The notes: generated from the sequence alone by a model not told the origin. 64,000 nucleotides of DNA from Rhizobium sp. ACO-34A (GCA_002600635.1 CP021372.1:196001-260000), one strand, 5' to 3'. Shown: positions 8,916 through 17,922, counted from the first letter of the stretch. A program made the numbers and translations.

Positions 8916-9917
8916 ATGAAGCTTTCGATCCTCGATCCCGTCCAGATCCCGAAGGGCCAGACCTCCTCGGGCGCGTTGCAGAGTTCCATAGCGCTGGCGC
9001 AGGCCGCCGAAAGGCTTGGCTTCGAGCGCTATTGGGTGGTGGAGCACCACGGTATCCGGTTCGAGGCCAACCCGGCGCCGGAAGTCTTCGTTGCAGCTCT
9101 CGCCGGCGCGACGAAAACCATCCGTATCGGCGCGGGCGGCGTGCTGCTCAATCATTACAGCCCCTATAAGGCGGCGGAAGCGATGCGCACCCTGAATGCG
9201 CTTTTCCCCGGTCGCATCGATGTCGGGATCGGTCGCGCTACCGCCGGCGTCAAGGCGGATACGGCGCTGAAGCGTATTCGTTCCGTTGAAACGCCTGACG
9301 ATCATGAGGAACAGGTCGGCGAATTCGTTGGCTGGCTCGGCAACGACCTGCCCGAAAGCTCGCCGTTCCATGGTCTCTCGATCATGGCGGACGAGCCCGC
9401 CGGACCCCTGCCATGGATACTTGCCGCGACAGAAGGAAGCGCGGTCCGCGCCGCCCGGCATGGGCTCGCTCTTGCCTGCAGCGCCTTTCACGTTCCGGCC
9501 AATGCCCCGGGGGCGATTGCCGCCTATCGCGAGCATTTCAAGCCTTCGTCGTGGAAGGCCGGCATTGCCGAACCGCAGGTTCTCATCGCCTTGCGCGTGA
9601 TCATCGGCGAAACCCAGGCGGAGGCAGAGCGCCTGGCCATGCCCGTGCGCGCCGTCTTCAAGCTCCGCCGCGAGGAAGGCGTCTTTCTCGACACGCTGCC
9701 GAGCCCGGAAGAGGCGGAGGTCATTCTCGGACGGCATCTTCCGGCGGAGGAAACGGACTGGCCCGACTACGTAATCGGTACGCCCGAACGCGTGCGGCGG
9801 GTCATTACCCGGATGGCCGCCGAAACAGGCGTCGATGAGTTCATGGTGCAGGAATTTCTCGATCAGCCAGAATTGCGACTGAGGAATTATGAGCTTCTGG
9901 CGCGAGCGTTTGCCTAG
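8916..9917 (+). CDS. LLM-class flavin-dependent oxidoreductase (luciferase-like monooxygenase)
   Basis: 333 aa TIM-barrel enzyme that uses reduced flavin and oxygen (or F420-like chemistry in some relatives). It shows the luciferase-like N-terminal pattern IALAQAAERLGFERYWVVEHHG, then TKTIRIGAGGVLLNHYSPYKAAEAMRTLNALFPGRIDVGIGRA, and a C-terminal IGTPERVRRVITRMAAETGVDEFM. This fits the MsnO8 subgroup. Placed just after a sulfonate-type transporter, a role in C-S cleavage of an imported sulfonate is plausible but unproven. It ends convergently with the LysR gene at 9976. Confidence 0.87.
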   Translation: MKLSILDPVQIPKGQTSSGALQSSIALAQAAERLGFERYWVVEHHGIRFEANPAPEVFVAALAGATKTIRIGAGGVLLNHYSPYKAAEAMRTLNALFPGRIDVGIGRATAGVKADTALKRIRSVETPDDHEEQVGEFVGWLGNDLPESSPFHGLSIMADEPAGPLPWILAATEGSAVRAARHGLALACSAFHVPANAPGAIAAYREHFKPSSWKAGIAEPQVLIALRVIIGETQAEAERLAMPVRAVFKLRREEGVFLDTLPSPEEAEVILGRHLPAEETDWPDYVIGTPERVRRVITRMAAETGVDEFMVQEFLDQPELRLRNYELLARAFA

Positions 9918-9975
9918 CCGGGTTTACCGGGCTGTCCGCCAAACAACGACACCGGAGCGCAAAACGGAAACGAAG

Positions 9976-10869
9976 TCAGAGCGTTTCTTCTTCATGCATC
10001 TCCCGAATGAGGTCTTTGATCAACTCGATATAAGGTGAACTGTCGCCAACCCGGTGGTTGAGGATAACCGGGGATGTGGCATCCTCTCCCTCCAGAAGCC
10101 GGTAGTGAACGTCCGAGCGCATCTGGCGAGCCGAGGCGGGGATGATGCATATGCCCGTCTCGGCCGCGACCAGCCCGAGAGCCGTCTGGATTTCCCGCAC
10201 TTCCTGAACCCCGGTCGGACGAACGTCATGGCCATGCAGCAGGCCAAGCACATGATCGGCATAGCTTGGTCGCGGCTCTTTCGGGTAGACGATGACCCTT
10301 TGTCCGGCCAGTCCGGAGACGGGCAGGGGAGCGTCCGATTCGGCAAGTATGGAGTTTCTGGGCGTGGCCACGACCAGGCGCTCCTCGCGCAGAACGATGC
10401 CGGTAACGCTGGGGTCACTGTGCCGCAATCGCCCGAAGCCGATATCTATGCGCCCTTCCTTCAATGCCGGGATCTGTTGAATCGAGACCAGCTCCAATAG
10501 CTGGATATCCAGTTCCGGCGCGCGCTGGCGCAGTTTGCGGACGAGTGAAGGCAGCCCGCCGTAAAGCGTCGAGGCGACGAAGCCGATTGACAGCACGCTG
10601 TTCTGGTTCAGCCCGACGCGCCGCGTCGCGTCGCGCATTTGCTCCACCCGGCCGAGCACTTGCAACGCCTGTTCGTAAAGCAGGCGTCCGGCATCGGTCA
10701 GTTTCACCGGCCGGCTCTTGCGGATGATGAGAGGCACGCCCAGTTCCTCTTCGAGCAACTGGATCTGTCGGCTGAGCGGTGGTTGGGCAATATTCAGTAT
10801 CTGCGCTGCACGGGTGAAATTTCGTTCCCGCGCCACGGCCACGAAATAGCGAAGCTGCCGAAGATCCAT
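9976..10869 (-). CDS. LysR-family regulator of the cat genes (CatR/CatM/BenM-like)
   Basis: 297 aa regulator. The start at 10869 gives MDLRQLRYFVAVARERNFTR, the canonical LysR helix-turn-helix opening (the frame remains open upstream but that part is non-coding in character). Residues 1-60 form the DNA-binding domain (RAAQILNIAQPPLSRQIQLLEEEL) and about 90-290 the effector domain. Close resemblance to BenM/CatM/CatR and the divergent placement against catB imply activation of catBCA in response to cis,cis-muconate. The shared 122-base region carries two operator-like inverted repeats. Confidence 0.9.
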   Translation of the reverse strand: MDLRQLRYFVAVARERNFTRAAQILNIAQPPLSRQIQLLEEELGVPLIIRKSRPVKLTDAGRLLYEQALQVLGRVEQMRDATRRVGLNQNSVLSIGFVASTLYGGLPSLVRKLRQRAPELDIQLLELVSIQQIPALKEGRIDIGFGRLRHSDPSVTGIVLREERLVVATPRNSILAESDAPLPVSGLAGQRVIVYPKEPRPSYADHVLGLLHGHDVRPTGVQEVREIQTALGLVAAETGICIIPASARQMRSDVHYRLLEGEDATSPVILNHRVGDSSPYIELIKDLIREMHEEETL

Positions 10870-10880
10870 CCGGTTCCCTC

Positions 10881-10897
10881 TATCCTGCGGACGGATA
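10881..10897. promoter_or_regulatory. LysR-type binding-site candidate in the catR-catB region
   Basis: TATCC, seven bases, GGATA is a 17-base dyad containing the T-N11-A core of LysR recognition sites. It starts 12 bases upstream of the regulator's start codon, where a recognition site for autoregulation and catB activation would lie. Confidence 0.5.
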
Positions 10898-10924
10898 GTT
10901 CCCTCGTTCAGGATATGTTGCGAT

Positions 10925-10945
10925 GCGAAAACACTATATTTTCGC
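10925..10945. promoter_or_regulatory. Perfect 7-7-7 inverted repeat upstream of catB
   Basis: GCGAAAA (10925-10931), seven-base spacer CACTATA, TTTTCGC (10939-10945). This perfect dyad lies about 47 bases before the preferred catB start and could be an activation site or operator. AT-rich promoter-like DNA follows to about 10980. Confidence 0.45.
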
Positions 10946-10991
10946 TGATTATTTTCAACATTATATCCAAAAGGTATCATTTCCAACGCAA

Positions 10992-12215
10992 ATGATGTTG
11001 GACGCCAATCCGTACCCGTCGCAAGTTGCGGCGATGAACAAGACCCTTGCATCACTTGCGCCGACCGCGACCGCCGCTCCCGTTGTCGAACGGATCGAGA
11101 CCGTGCTGGTTGACCTGCCGACCATCCGCCCGCACAAGCTTTCCGTGGCCACGATGAACGGGCAGACGCTGATGCTGGTGAAGGTCCATTGCAGTGATGG
11201 CGTCACCGGTATCGGTGAAGGCACGACCATCGGCGGGCTCGCCTATGGTGGCGAAAGCCCCGAAAGCATGAAGCTTGCCATCGACACCTATTTCGCGCCG
11301 GTGATGATCGGGCAGAACGCGACCCGCATACAAGCGATGATGGCGCGCATCGGCAAGATGGTGAAGGAGAACCGCTTCGCCAAGAGCGCCATCGAGACCG
11401 CGCTTCTCGATGCTTATGGCAAGCGTCTCGGCCTACCGGTCAGCGAACTCCTGGGTGGGCGTCGTCGTGATCGCCTGCCGGTTGCCTGGACACTTGCCTC
11501 CGGCGACACGGCCAAGGATATCGCCGAGGCTGAAAAGATGCTCGACCTGCGCCGGCATCGCATCTTCAAGCTGAAGATCGGCGCGAGGGATATCACGGAA
11601 GACATCGACCATGTTGCCGCGATCAAGCAGGCGCTGGGTGAGCGCGGCGCGGTCCGCGTCGACGTCAATATGGCCTGGAGCGAGACGGAGGCTGCCTGGG
11701 GCATGGCGGCGCTCGCCGATGCGGGGTGCGAACTGGTGGAGCAGCCTGTTGCCTCAGCTTCGGCGCTCGCACGCCTGATGCGCCGTTTTCCGATTGCGCT
11801 CATGGCCGATGAATCGCTGACCGGACCGGAATCCGCCTTCGAGATCGCGAAGAACAGCGGTGCGGATGTCTTCGCCATCAAGATCGAGCAGTCCGGAGGT
11901 CTCTACAATGCGCAGCGGGTTGCCGCGATCGGCGATGCGGCCGGTATCGACCTTTATGGTGGAACGATGCTGGAAGGCGCGGTCGGCACGATTGCCTCGG
12001 CGCATGTCTTTTCGACGTTCGCCAATCTGAAATGGGGCACGGAGCTTTTCGGGCCGTTGCTCCTGACCGAAGAGATCCTGCGTGAACCTCTCGATTACAG
12101 CGATTTCGAGCTGACCATTCCGGAAAAGCCCGGCCTCGGGATCGAGCTGGACGAGGACCGTGTCTCGTTCTTTGCCCGCAACGGGCTGCGCAAGACCATC
12201 AATATCGCTGAGTGA
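10992..12215 (+). CDS. catB: Muconate cycloisomerase
   Basis: Converts cis,cis-muconate to muconolactone in the catechol branch of the beta-ketoadipate pathway. It is an enolase-superfamily protein with the MLE N-terminal domain (VERIETVLVDLPTIRPHKLSVATM) and barrel residues including the FKLKIG lysine pair, a metal-binding aspartate in VDVNMAWSE, and LMADESLTGPESAFEI. The start is uncertain. ATG at 10992 gives 407 aa, ATG at 11034 gives 393 aa, and 10923 adds an AT-rich stretch overlapping the operator. Family members are near 370-375 aa, so 11034 is a fair alternative. It is followed 11 bases later by catC. Confidence 0.94.
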   Translation: MMLDANPYPSQVAAMNKTLASLAPTATAAPVVERIETVLVDLPTIRPHKLSVATMNGQTLMLVKVHCSDGVTGIGEGTTIGGLAYGGESPESMKLAIDTYFAPVMIGQNATRIQAMMARIGKMVKENRFAKSAIETALLDAYGKRLGLPVSELLGGRRRDRLPVAWTLASGDTAKDIAEAEKMLDLRRHRIFKLKIGARDITEDIDHVAAIKQALGERGAVRVDVNMAWSETEAAWGMAALADAGCELVEQPVASASALARLMRRFPIALMADESLTGPESAFEIAKNSGADVFAIKIEQSGGLYNAQRVAAIGDAAGIDLYGGTMLEGAVGTIASAHVFSTFANLKWGTELFGPLLLTEEILREPLDYSDFELTIPEKPGLGIELDEDRVSFFARNGLRKTINIAE

Positions 12216-12226
12216 GGACTACGACC

Positions 12227-12517
12227 ATGCTTTTCCACGTACGGATGGATGTGAACATTCCCTACGATCTGCCCCCTGCGGAAGCGACCGAGATCCTTGC
12301 CCGGGAAAAAGCCTATTCGCAGGAACTCCAGCGTAGCGGCAAGTGGCGACACATCTGGCGCATCGCCGGCGAATACGCGAACTACAGCGTGTTCGACGTG
12401 AAGGACAATGCGGAACTGCATGAGATTCTGTCCGGCCTTCCGCTGTTCAAGTTCATGCACATCGAGGTTTCGCCGCTGTTGCGGCACCCGTCCTCGATCC
12501 GCGACGATGACACCTGA
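12227..12517 (+). CDS. catC: Muconolactone delta-isomerase
   Basis: 96 aa, exactly the usual family length. It isomerises muconolactone to beta-ketoadipate enol-lactone as a small oligomeric cytoplasmic enzyme. MLFHVRMDVNIPYDLP at the N-terminus, LQRSGKWRHIWRIAGEYANYSVFDV in the middle, and LPLFKFMHIEVSPLLRHPSS near the end are diagnostic. The start at 12227 is preferred over an upstream in-frame codon because a GAGG ribosome site sits nine bases before it. Confidence 0.95.
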   Translation: MLFHVRMDVNIPYDLPPAEATEILAREKAYSQELQRSGKWRHIWRIAGEYANYSVFDVKDNAELHEILSGLPLFKFMHIEVSPLLRHPSSIRDDDT

Positions 12518-12592
12518 CGTCATCGTTGGCGATGACCCCGAGAGGACGGGACCTGCATCTTTTTCCAAGGTAATCCAAGAGGAGGAATTAAC

Positions 12593-13531
12593 ATGAGCGT
12601 TACGATTTTCGACAGGCCGGACATCCAGGCATTTCTGAAGGTCCTGAGCGGTCTCGACAATGACGGCGGCAATCCGCGCATGAAGGAGATCATTCACCGG
12701 ATCATGTCGGACCTGTTCAAGGCCATCGATGACCTGAACGTCACCCCAGATGAATACTGGACCGGGATCGCCTGGCTCAACGAACTCGGTGCTGCCGGAC
12801 AGGCCGGCCTGATCTCACCGGGTCTCGGCCTTGACCACTTCCTCGATGAACGTCTCGATGCAATCGACGCATCGCTCGGTATCGACAACCCCACCCCGCG
12901 CACCATCGAAGGCCCGCTTTACGTGGCCGGTGCCCCGGTTTCTCAAGGGTTTGCCCGTCTCGATGATGGCTCGGACGAAAACGGCCATACGCTGATCATG
13001 CATGGCACGGTTTATGGCTCTGACGGCAAGCCGTTGCCGGGTGCAAAGGTCGAAGTCTGGCACTGCGACACGCGCGGTTTCTATTCCCACTTCGATCCGA
13101 CCGGCAAGCAGGCCCCGTTCAACATGCGCCGCACGATCATTGCGGACGACAAGGGCTGTTACAAGTTCCAGAGCATCCTGCCGAGCGGTTACGGTGTGCC
13201 CCCGGGAAGCCCGACCGAAAAGCTGCTTTCGGCCCTCGGTCGCCATGGCCAGCGTCCCGCGCATATCCACTTCTTCATCAGCGCCGATGGTCACCGCAAG
13301 CTGACGACCCAGATCAACATCGAAGGCGATCCGCTGATCAACGACGACTTCGCCTATGCAACCCGCGATGGTCTGGTTCCCTCGGTCATCGAGCGGACCG
13401 ACGAGACGAGCATCCACGCCAATGGCCTGAATGGTCCATTCGCCGAAATCGTGTTCGACGTTCACCTCACCGCTCTGATCGACGGTGTGGACAACCAGGT
13501 CAACGAACAGCGCAAGCGCGCTGCGGCCTGA
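12593..13531 (+). CDS. catA: Catechol 1,2-dioxygenase
   Basis: 312 aa intradiol dioxygenase that opens catechol to cis,cis-muconate with non-haem Fe(III). The four iron ligands fall at Tyr164 (RGFY), Tyr200 (SGYG), His224 and His226 (RPAHIHF), the same numbers as in the Acinetobacter ADP1 enzyme. The N-terminal helical linker domain (about 1-100) and GPLYVAGAPV are present. An excellent GGAGGA ribosome site precedes the ATG. Gene order catB-catC-catA gives the first three steps of ortho-cleavage; the later steps (pcaD and beyond) are not in the window. A hairpin at 13592 ends the cluster. Confidence 0.97.
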   Translation: MSVTIFDRPDIQAFLKVLSGLDNDGGNPRMKEIIHRIMSDLFKAIDDLNVTPDEYWTGIAWLNELGAAGQAGLISPGLGLDHFLDERLDAIDASLGIDNPTPRTIEGPLYVAGAPVSQGFARLDDGSDENGHTLIMHGTVYGSDGKPLPGAKVEVWHCDTRGFYSHFDPTGKQAPFNMRRTIIADDKGCYKFQSILPSGYGVPPGSPTEKLLSALGRHGQRPAHIHFFISADGHRKLTTQINIEGDPLINDDFAYATRDGLVPSVIERTDETSIHANGLNGPFAEIVFDVHLTALIDGVDNQVNEQRKRAAA

Positions 13532-13591
13532 TTGATCGGCGCGGCGGCGGCCTCGACCGGGGTTGCCGCCGAAACCGAGGATCTGAACCGG

Positions 13592-13625
13592 GAACGCTTT
13601 GTGATGTTTTGTCTGCAAAGCGTTC
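13592..13625. terminator. Hairpin between convergent catA and the nucleotidyltransferase-fold gene
   Basis: GAACGCTTTG (13592-13601) and CAAAGCGTTC (13616-13625) form a perfect ten-base stem with a 14-base loop, followed on the plus strand by TCTGTGTTCTC. Its place between two convergent genes suits a bidirectional terminator. Confidence 0.6.
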
Positions 13626-13640
13626 TCTGTGTTCTCAGAG

Positions 13641-14735
13641 CTAGAATGGCGCTTCGGCTATCTCGCCGGTTTCTGCGGCTCCAATCCTGAGGCATTCCTT
13701 CAGACGCTCGCGGCCGCTATCGGTCATCATTTCCGCGCCTGCCCGAATAGCATCCTGCCAGGCCGGGCCACGCTCCCAAGCCTCGACATAAGCGAGTGTA
13801 AGATCGCTTGCCCTTCTCGTTTGCAGAAGGGCCTCGAACAGCAGTTCGGCCTGACGGATATCCTTGTCCCGCTTGATGGCGCTCTGGCCATCGTTATGTC
13901 TGCGGCTGGCAACAATGAGCTTGTGGACGGCATATCGTTCAGGAGCGGGAACTATTACGGGAACGCCGCTCTTGTGGAGCAGGATCGTTCTCACCGGATC
14001 GCGGATCAGGAAATCGAGAAAACGAAGCGGATCCGCGCTGGCTCCACCAAGTGCGGGCATTCTTGCGGGCTGGTCGGTATAATCATCCGAGCCCCTGTTC
14101 GAGGTCAGAAACTCGACCCGGTATCCTGCGGCCGTTTGAAATGCCGAAGCTGCCGCCGCTCCGGATCGATGGGGAACCGGTCGGAACGAGGGATCGACGG
14201 TTTGGAGCAATTCCACAATGGGTGGCAGACTGTCGTTGACCTCCGAGGAGATGGCGTAGTCCTGAGCAATATCGGCATCGCCGGTCAGAATGGCCGCCAT
14301 GGGCAGGCGCACCCCGAGAATGCCGCTATAGGTCTGGAATGCCACTGTGCCGATCAGCATGCCCCGAAGCCGGAAAAGGCCGGCAGCGGCCAGCGTTTCG
14401 ACCACGTCGCCCGACATGCGGTCGGGTGATATCATTCCGCCTTCTCGGGTCAGGGACGATACCATTCGGCGCCTCGCGCGCAGGTCGTCCTTCTGCTCCT
14501 TGAATGCCGCCACGCGCTCTGCGATTTCCGGATCGTCGGCAGGTCCGACATATCGCCGGGTGCGTCCGCCCGATCCGTCAGGTTGGTCGAAATACCAGTA
14601 ACGACGATTTTTCACGGTGACAGGCGTGAAACGGCCTGAAGGCGGGAAGTCGGCAGTCCATGCCGCGTCGAGTGAACGCTGCCCAAGCTCGGCGAGCATG
14701 GTCTGGTACATCAGATCGATCGTCTTCATGTGCAT
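13641..14735 (-). CDS. GSU2403-family nucleotidyltransferase-fold protein
   Basis: 364 aa. The sequence matches the GSU2403/NTP_transf_8 family: KNRRYWYFDQPDGSGGRTRRYVGP, LFRLRGMLIGTVAFQTYSGILGVRLP, the acidic TGDADIAQDYAI, SFRPVPHRSG, EFLTSNRGSDDY, and PARMPALGGASADPLRFLDFLI with VPAPERYAVHKLIVA. The GD-A-D pair is the likely metal-binding part of the polymerase-beta fold. No target or reaction is established for the family; nucleotidyltransferase folds of this kind occur in toxin-antitoxin and phage-defence modules. It stands alone, and an 8-base inverted repeat lies 11 bases before the start, which hints at autoregulation. Confidence 0.85.
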   Translation of the reverse strand: MHMKTIDLMYQTMLAELGQRSLDAAWTADFPPSGRFTPVTVKNRRYWYFDQPDGSGGRTRRYVGPADDPEIAERVAAFKEQKDDLRARRRMVSSLTREGGMISPDRMSGDVVETLAAAGLFRLRGMLIGTVAFQTYSGILGVRLPMAAILTGDADIAQDYAISSEVNDSLPPIVELLQTVDPSFRPVPHRSGAAAASAFQTAAGYRVEFLTSNRGSDDYTDQPARMPALGGASADPLRFLDFLIRDPVRTILLHKSGVPVIVPAPERYAVHKLIVASRRHNDGQSAIKRDKDIRQAELLFEALLQTRRASDLTLAYVEAWERGPAWQDAIRAGAEMMTDSGRERLKECLRIGAAETGEIAEAPF

Positions 14736-14746
14736 TCGCTCGAAGA

Positions 14747-14775
14747 GTTATACCGTTTAGCAAGAAAGGTATAAC
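14747..14775. promoter_or_regulatory. Inverted repeat upstream of the nucleotidyltransferase-fold gene
   Basis: GTTATACC (14747-14754), 13 bases, GGTATAAC (14768-14775): perfect eight-base arms in the promoter region of the minus-strand gene starting at 14735. The right arm can double as a -10 element (TATAAC on the minus strand), so a bound repressor would block transcription. Confidence 0.5.
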
Positions 14776-14943
14776 GTCTCGTCCAGCCAAGTGCAAGCCG
14801 TGCCGTCCCGCTCGATATTGCCTTGAACACGCCGCCTTTCGCAGGTAGACGGTGCCTATCGTCAATGCCAACAGGATGGTCGACAATGGATTTCAACCCG
14901 ATCGCAAAGCCGCTTCGCCTTGCCATACGGGAAAATCATATCC

Positions 14944-16530
14944 ATGTCGAAATCTATCACACTTTCCAACCTGTCCTGGTCGTCGCCTGACGGCCGTCAG
15001 CTCTTCTCCAATATCAACATCAATTTCGGCTCCGAGCGTGTCGGCCTGATCGGTCGCAACGGCGTCGGCAAAACCACGCTCGTCAGATTGATCGCCGGTG
15101 AACTTCCGCCATCAACGGGATCGGTTGCGATTTCCGGTAGGCTCAATGTGTTGCGCCAGAGCCTGCATGTCTCGCCGGATGAAACCGTTGCCGATCTGTT
15201 CGATGCGCGGGATGCCCTGAGCGTGCTGGACCGTGCACAGATGGGGACTGCAACGGTGGAGGAGCTTGCGGAGGCTGACTGGATGCTCGAGGCAAACATC
15301 GCCGAGGCTCTGGCACAGGTTAGCCTCGATATTCCGTTGAACACACCGCTTTCCACTCTCTCCGGCGGGCAGCGCACCCGGGCGGCGCTTGCTGCCCAGA
15401 TCCATGCAGCGCCGGATTTTCTGGTCCTTGACGAACCCACGAACAATCTTGACCGGGAGGGGTGGCGTGCCGTCATTGACCTTCTCGCCGGATGGCGGGG
15501 CGGTGCAATTGTCGTCAGCCATGATCGTGAACTTCTGGAGACCGTCGACGCCATTGTTGAACTGACGTCGCTTGGCATAAACCGCTACGGAGGTAACTGG
15601 AGCAGCTACCGGGAACGCAAGAGCCTGGAACTGGCTGCGGCAGAGCATGATCTGGCAGACGCCGAAAAACGGTCTGCCGAGGTCGATCGCAAAACGCAGG
15701 AAACGGCCGAGCGCAAGGCGCGTCGCGATGGTGCCGGCAAGAAAAACGCCTCGCAGGGTGGCCTGCCGAGAATTATTGCCGGTGGACGGGAGATGCGCGC
15801 GGAACAGACGAGCGGCGGCGCTTCCCTGATCGCCAATCGCCTGAAAGGCCAGGCACAGGAAGATTTGAAAACGGCGCGAGATCGCATCGAGGTGCTGCAA
15901 CCGCTGACAATTACGCTTCCTCCAACGGGCCTGCCTGCGACGAAGACTGTGCTCAGGATGCAGTCTGTCACGGCAGGCCATTCGAGTGACCGGCCGGTAC
16001 TCCGCAATTTTTCCCTTGAGATAACCGGCCCGGAGCGGATTGCCATCACTGGTCCCAATGGATCTGGCAAGACGACGCTGCTCTCGGTGATCACGGGTGC
16101 CCTGCCGCCGTCTTCCGGTGCGGTGCATGTCGGGGTGCGTTCAGCTTTTCTCGATCAGCAGGTGAGCCTGCTCGACCCCGCCCGTTCGATCCGTGACAAT
16201 TTTCTTCGCCTGAACCCTCAGGCTGGCGAGAATGCGTGCCGGGCTGCTTTGGCACGTTTCATGTTTCGCGCGGATGCTGCCTTGCAGGTTGTGGGGACGC
16301 TGTCCGGTGGCCAGATGCTGCGGGCCGGATTGGCTTGCGTTCTTGTCGGGCCGCAACCGTCACAGTTGCTGATCCTCGATGAACCCACCAACCACCTGGA
16401 CATCGATTCAATCTCGGCGGTTGAGGCGGGGCTTCGCGCGTATGACGGTGCGCTGCTGGTTGTCAGCCACGACGAAGCTTTTCTCGCGGCGATCGGCATA
16501 ACCCGACGGTTGGAGCTTGGGTCGTCCTGA
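14944..16530 (+). CDS. ABC-F family ATP-binding cassette protein
   Basis: 528 aa with two ATPase domains on one chain and no membrane part, the build of ABC-F proteins that act on ribosomes (translation factors or ribosome-protection proteins). Domain one has GRNGVGKTT, LSGGQRTR and FLVLDEPTNNLD. A charged linker covers about 230-310 (ERKSLELAAAEHDLADAEKRS). Domain two has GPNGSGKTT, LSGGQMLRAGLA and LLILDEPTNHLD. The start at 14944 (MSKSITLSNLSW) puts the first strand in register. It resembles Uup/Ybit-like members; no drug-resistance claim is made. Confidence 0.9.
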   Translation: MSKSITLSNLSWSSPDGRQLFSNININFGSERVGLIGRNGVGKTTLVRLIAGELPPSTGSVAISGRLNVLRQSLHVSPDETVADLFDARDALSVLDRAQMGTATVEELAEADWMLEANIAEALAQVSLDIPLNTPLSTLSGGQRTRAALAAQIHAAPDFLVLDEPTNNLDREGWRAVIDLLAGWRGGAIVVSHDRELLETVDAIVELTSLGINRYGGNWSSYRERKSLELAAAEHDLADAEKRSAEVDRKTQETAERKARRDGAGKKNASQGGLPRIIAGGREMRAEQTSGGASLIANRLKGQAQEDLKTARDRIEVLQPLTITLPPTGLPATKTVLRMQSVTAGHSSDRPVLRNFSLEITGPERIAITGPNGSGKTTLLSVITGALPPSSGAVHVGVRSAFLDQQVSLLDPARSIRDNFLRLNPQAGENACRAALARFMFRADAALQVVGTLSGGQMLRAGLACVLVGPQPSQLLILDEPTNHLDIDSISAVEAGLRAYDGALLVVSHDEAFLAAIGITRRLELGSS

Positions 16531-16596
16531 AGGCGAGTGGCGAAGGCCTGCATCTCGTGCCGCAGTATCTTCGATACCAGTCTCCTGACCCCGAAC

Positions 16597-17922
16597 TCAG
16601 AAATTGGCGACCTTGCCCCAGACGGATGCGTGCAGGCGATCCGGGTGATAGGGCTTCGGATCGACGAGCGGCGCGTCGCCGGTGACGATGTCGGCGATGA
16701 GGTGGCCGGCGCCCGGGCCAATGCCGAAGCCGTGGCCGCTGAAGCCTGCGGCGAGAATGAAGCCGGGAACTTCCGACAGCTCGCCGATGGCCGGAACGCC
16801 ATCCGGCGTGCTGTCGATATAGCCGGCCCAAGCCGCCGTGATCGTCGTCTTGCGCAGTTCGGGAAGCAGATCGAGCGCCCGCTCATGCGTCAGCCGGATG
16901 GTGGATGCATCTGTTGCGGGATCGAGGATGCGCATGCGCTCCATCGGGGATTTCTCATCGAGACCCCAGCGGGTGAGGCTTTCATGCCCTGAGCGAATAC
17001 CCTCCAAACCGCCCGGGGAGAGACTTTTCCAGCGGCGCAGGAACATCGGTAGGAACTGCCGGGAGAAGCGTAGTTGTTGGGCGGTCGGGTCGATGCGACC
17101 GCGACCGCTGATCGCCAGCGTGTAACCACCATCGCCGCGCCGCGTGACGGAGATGGCGGCGGTGTGCAGCGCATCAGGAAGTCCCTCGGCGCCTGCCGAA
17201 ACCGACAGGATGGACGAGCGGACCGAAGCTTGCGGAAAGCGAACGCCGAACTGCCGGCAGAAGGAAGAGGCCCAGGCCCCGCCGGCCATCACCGCAAGCT
17301 TTGTGCGGATCGTGCCCTTTTCGGTGACGACGGCGGAAAGACGGCCGCCTTCGGTCTCGATGCCGCGCGCCGCGCACATCTGGTGCACCGAACCGCCGAG
17401 AGCCAGGATTGCGCGAGCGACTGCGGGTGCCGCATTGGCCGGATCGGCAATACCGTCCGTCGGCGAGAAGACGCCGCCCTTCCAGATCCGGCCGGTGGCG
17501 CGGCCGCGTTCGCTCGCCTCTGCGCTGTCCAGCATGTGGGTGGTGACGCCGACGGTGCGGGCGAAATCCCGCCAGCGCGCCCATCCCGCCAGCTCCGCCT
17601 CGTCATTGCTCAGATAGAAGAGGCCACAGCGGCGAAAGCCGGTCTCCTCGCCGCTATCGGCGGCGAAGCGTTCCCAGAGATCGAGGCTCTTCGTCGCCAT
17701 CGGCAGTTCGCGGGCGTCACGGTTTTGCTGGCGGCACCAGCCCCAGTTGCGGCTCGATTGCTCGGCGCCGATCCTGCCCTTTTCGATCAGCGCCACCTTC
17801 ATGCCGCGCTTCGCCAGATAATATGCCGCGAAAACGCCGACAATGCCGCCGCCAATCACCACGGCATCGGCGGAAGCCGGCAAGGTCTCTGTCGTTTCGA
17901 TGTGGCGCAGGGGTGCGGGCAT
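16597..17922 (-). CDS. FAD-dependent amino-acid/amine oxidoreductase (DadA/DAO family)
   Basis: 441 aa flavoenzyme. The Rossmann FAD motif is VVIGGGIVGVFAAYYLAKRG near residue 20, with the adenine-binding EKG. Further family marks are EQSSRNWGWCRQQNRD, GGVFSPTDGIADP, AVMAGGAWAS, and the C-terminal IDSTPDGVPAIG and GFSGHGFGIGPGAGHLIAD. It oxidises an amino acid or secondary amine to an imine or aldehyde. It is a close paralogue of the protein at 46166-47494. Divergence from an Lrp-type regulator (start 18161) points to amino-acid-induced expression. The substrate is unknown. Confidence 0.88.
   Translation of the reverse strand: MPAPLRHIETTETLPASADAVVIGGGIVGVFAAYYLAKRGMKVALIEKGRIGAEQSSRNWGWCRQQNRDARELPMATKSLDLWERFAADSGEETGFRRCGLFYLSNDEAELAGWARWRDFARTVGVTTHMLDSAEASERGRATGRIWKGGVFSPTDGIADPANAAPAVARAILALGGSVHQMCAARGIETEGGRLSAVVTEKGTIRTKLAVMAGGAWASSFCRQFGVRFPQASVRSSILSVSAGAEGLPDALHTAAISVTRRGDGGYTLAISGRGRIDPTAQQLRFSRQFLPMFLRRWKSLSPGGLEGIRSGHESLTRWGLDEKSPMERMRILDPATDASTIRLTHERALDLLPELRKTTITAAWAGYIDSTPDGVPAIGELSEVPGFILAAGFSGHGFGIGPGAGHLIADIVTGDAPLVDPKPYHPDRLHASVWGKVANF

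Noticed and set aside
10923..10991. Upstream start for catB at 10923
   Set aside because: It would add 23 residues encoded by AT-rich promoter DNA containing the 7-7-7 inverted repeat; the family N-terminus lies further in.
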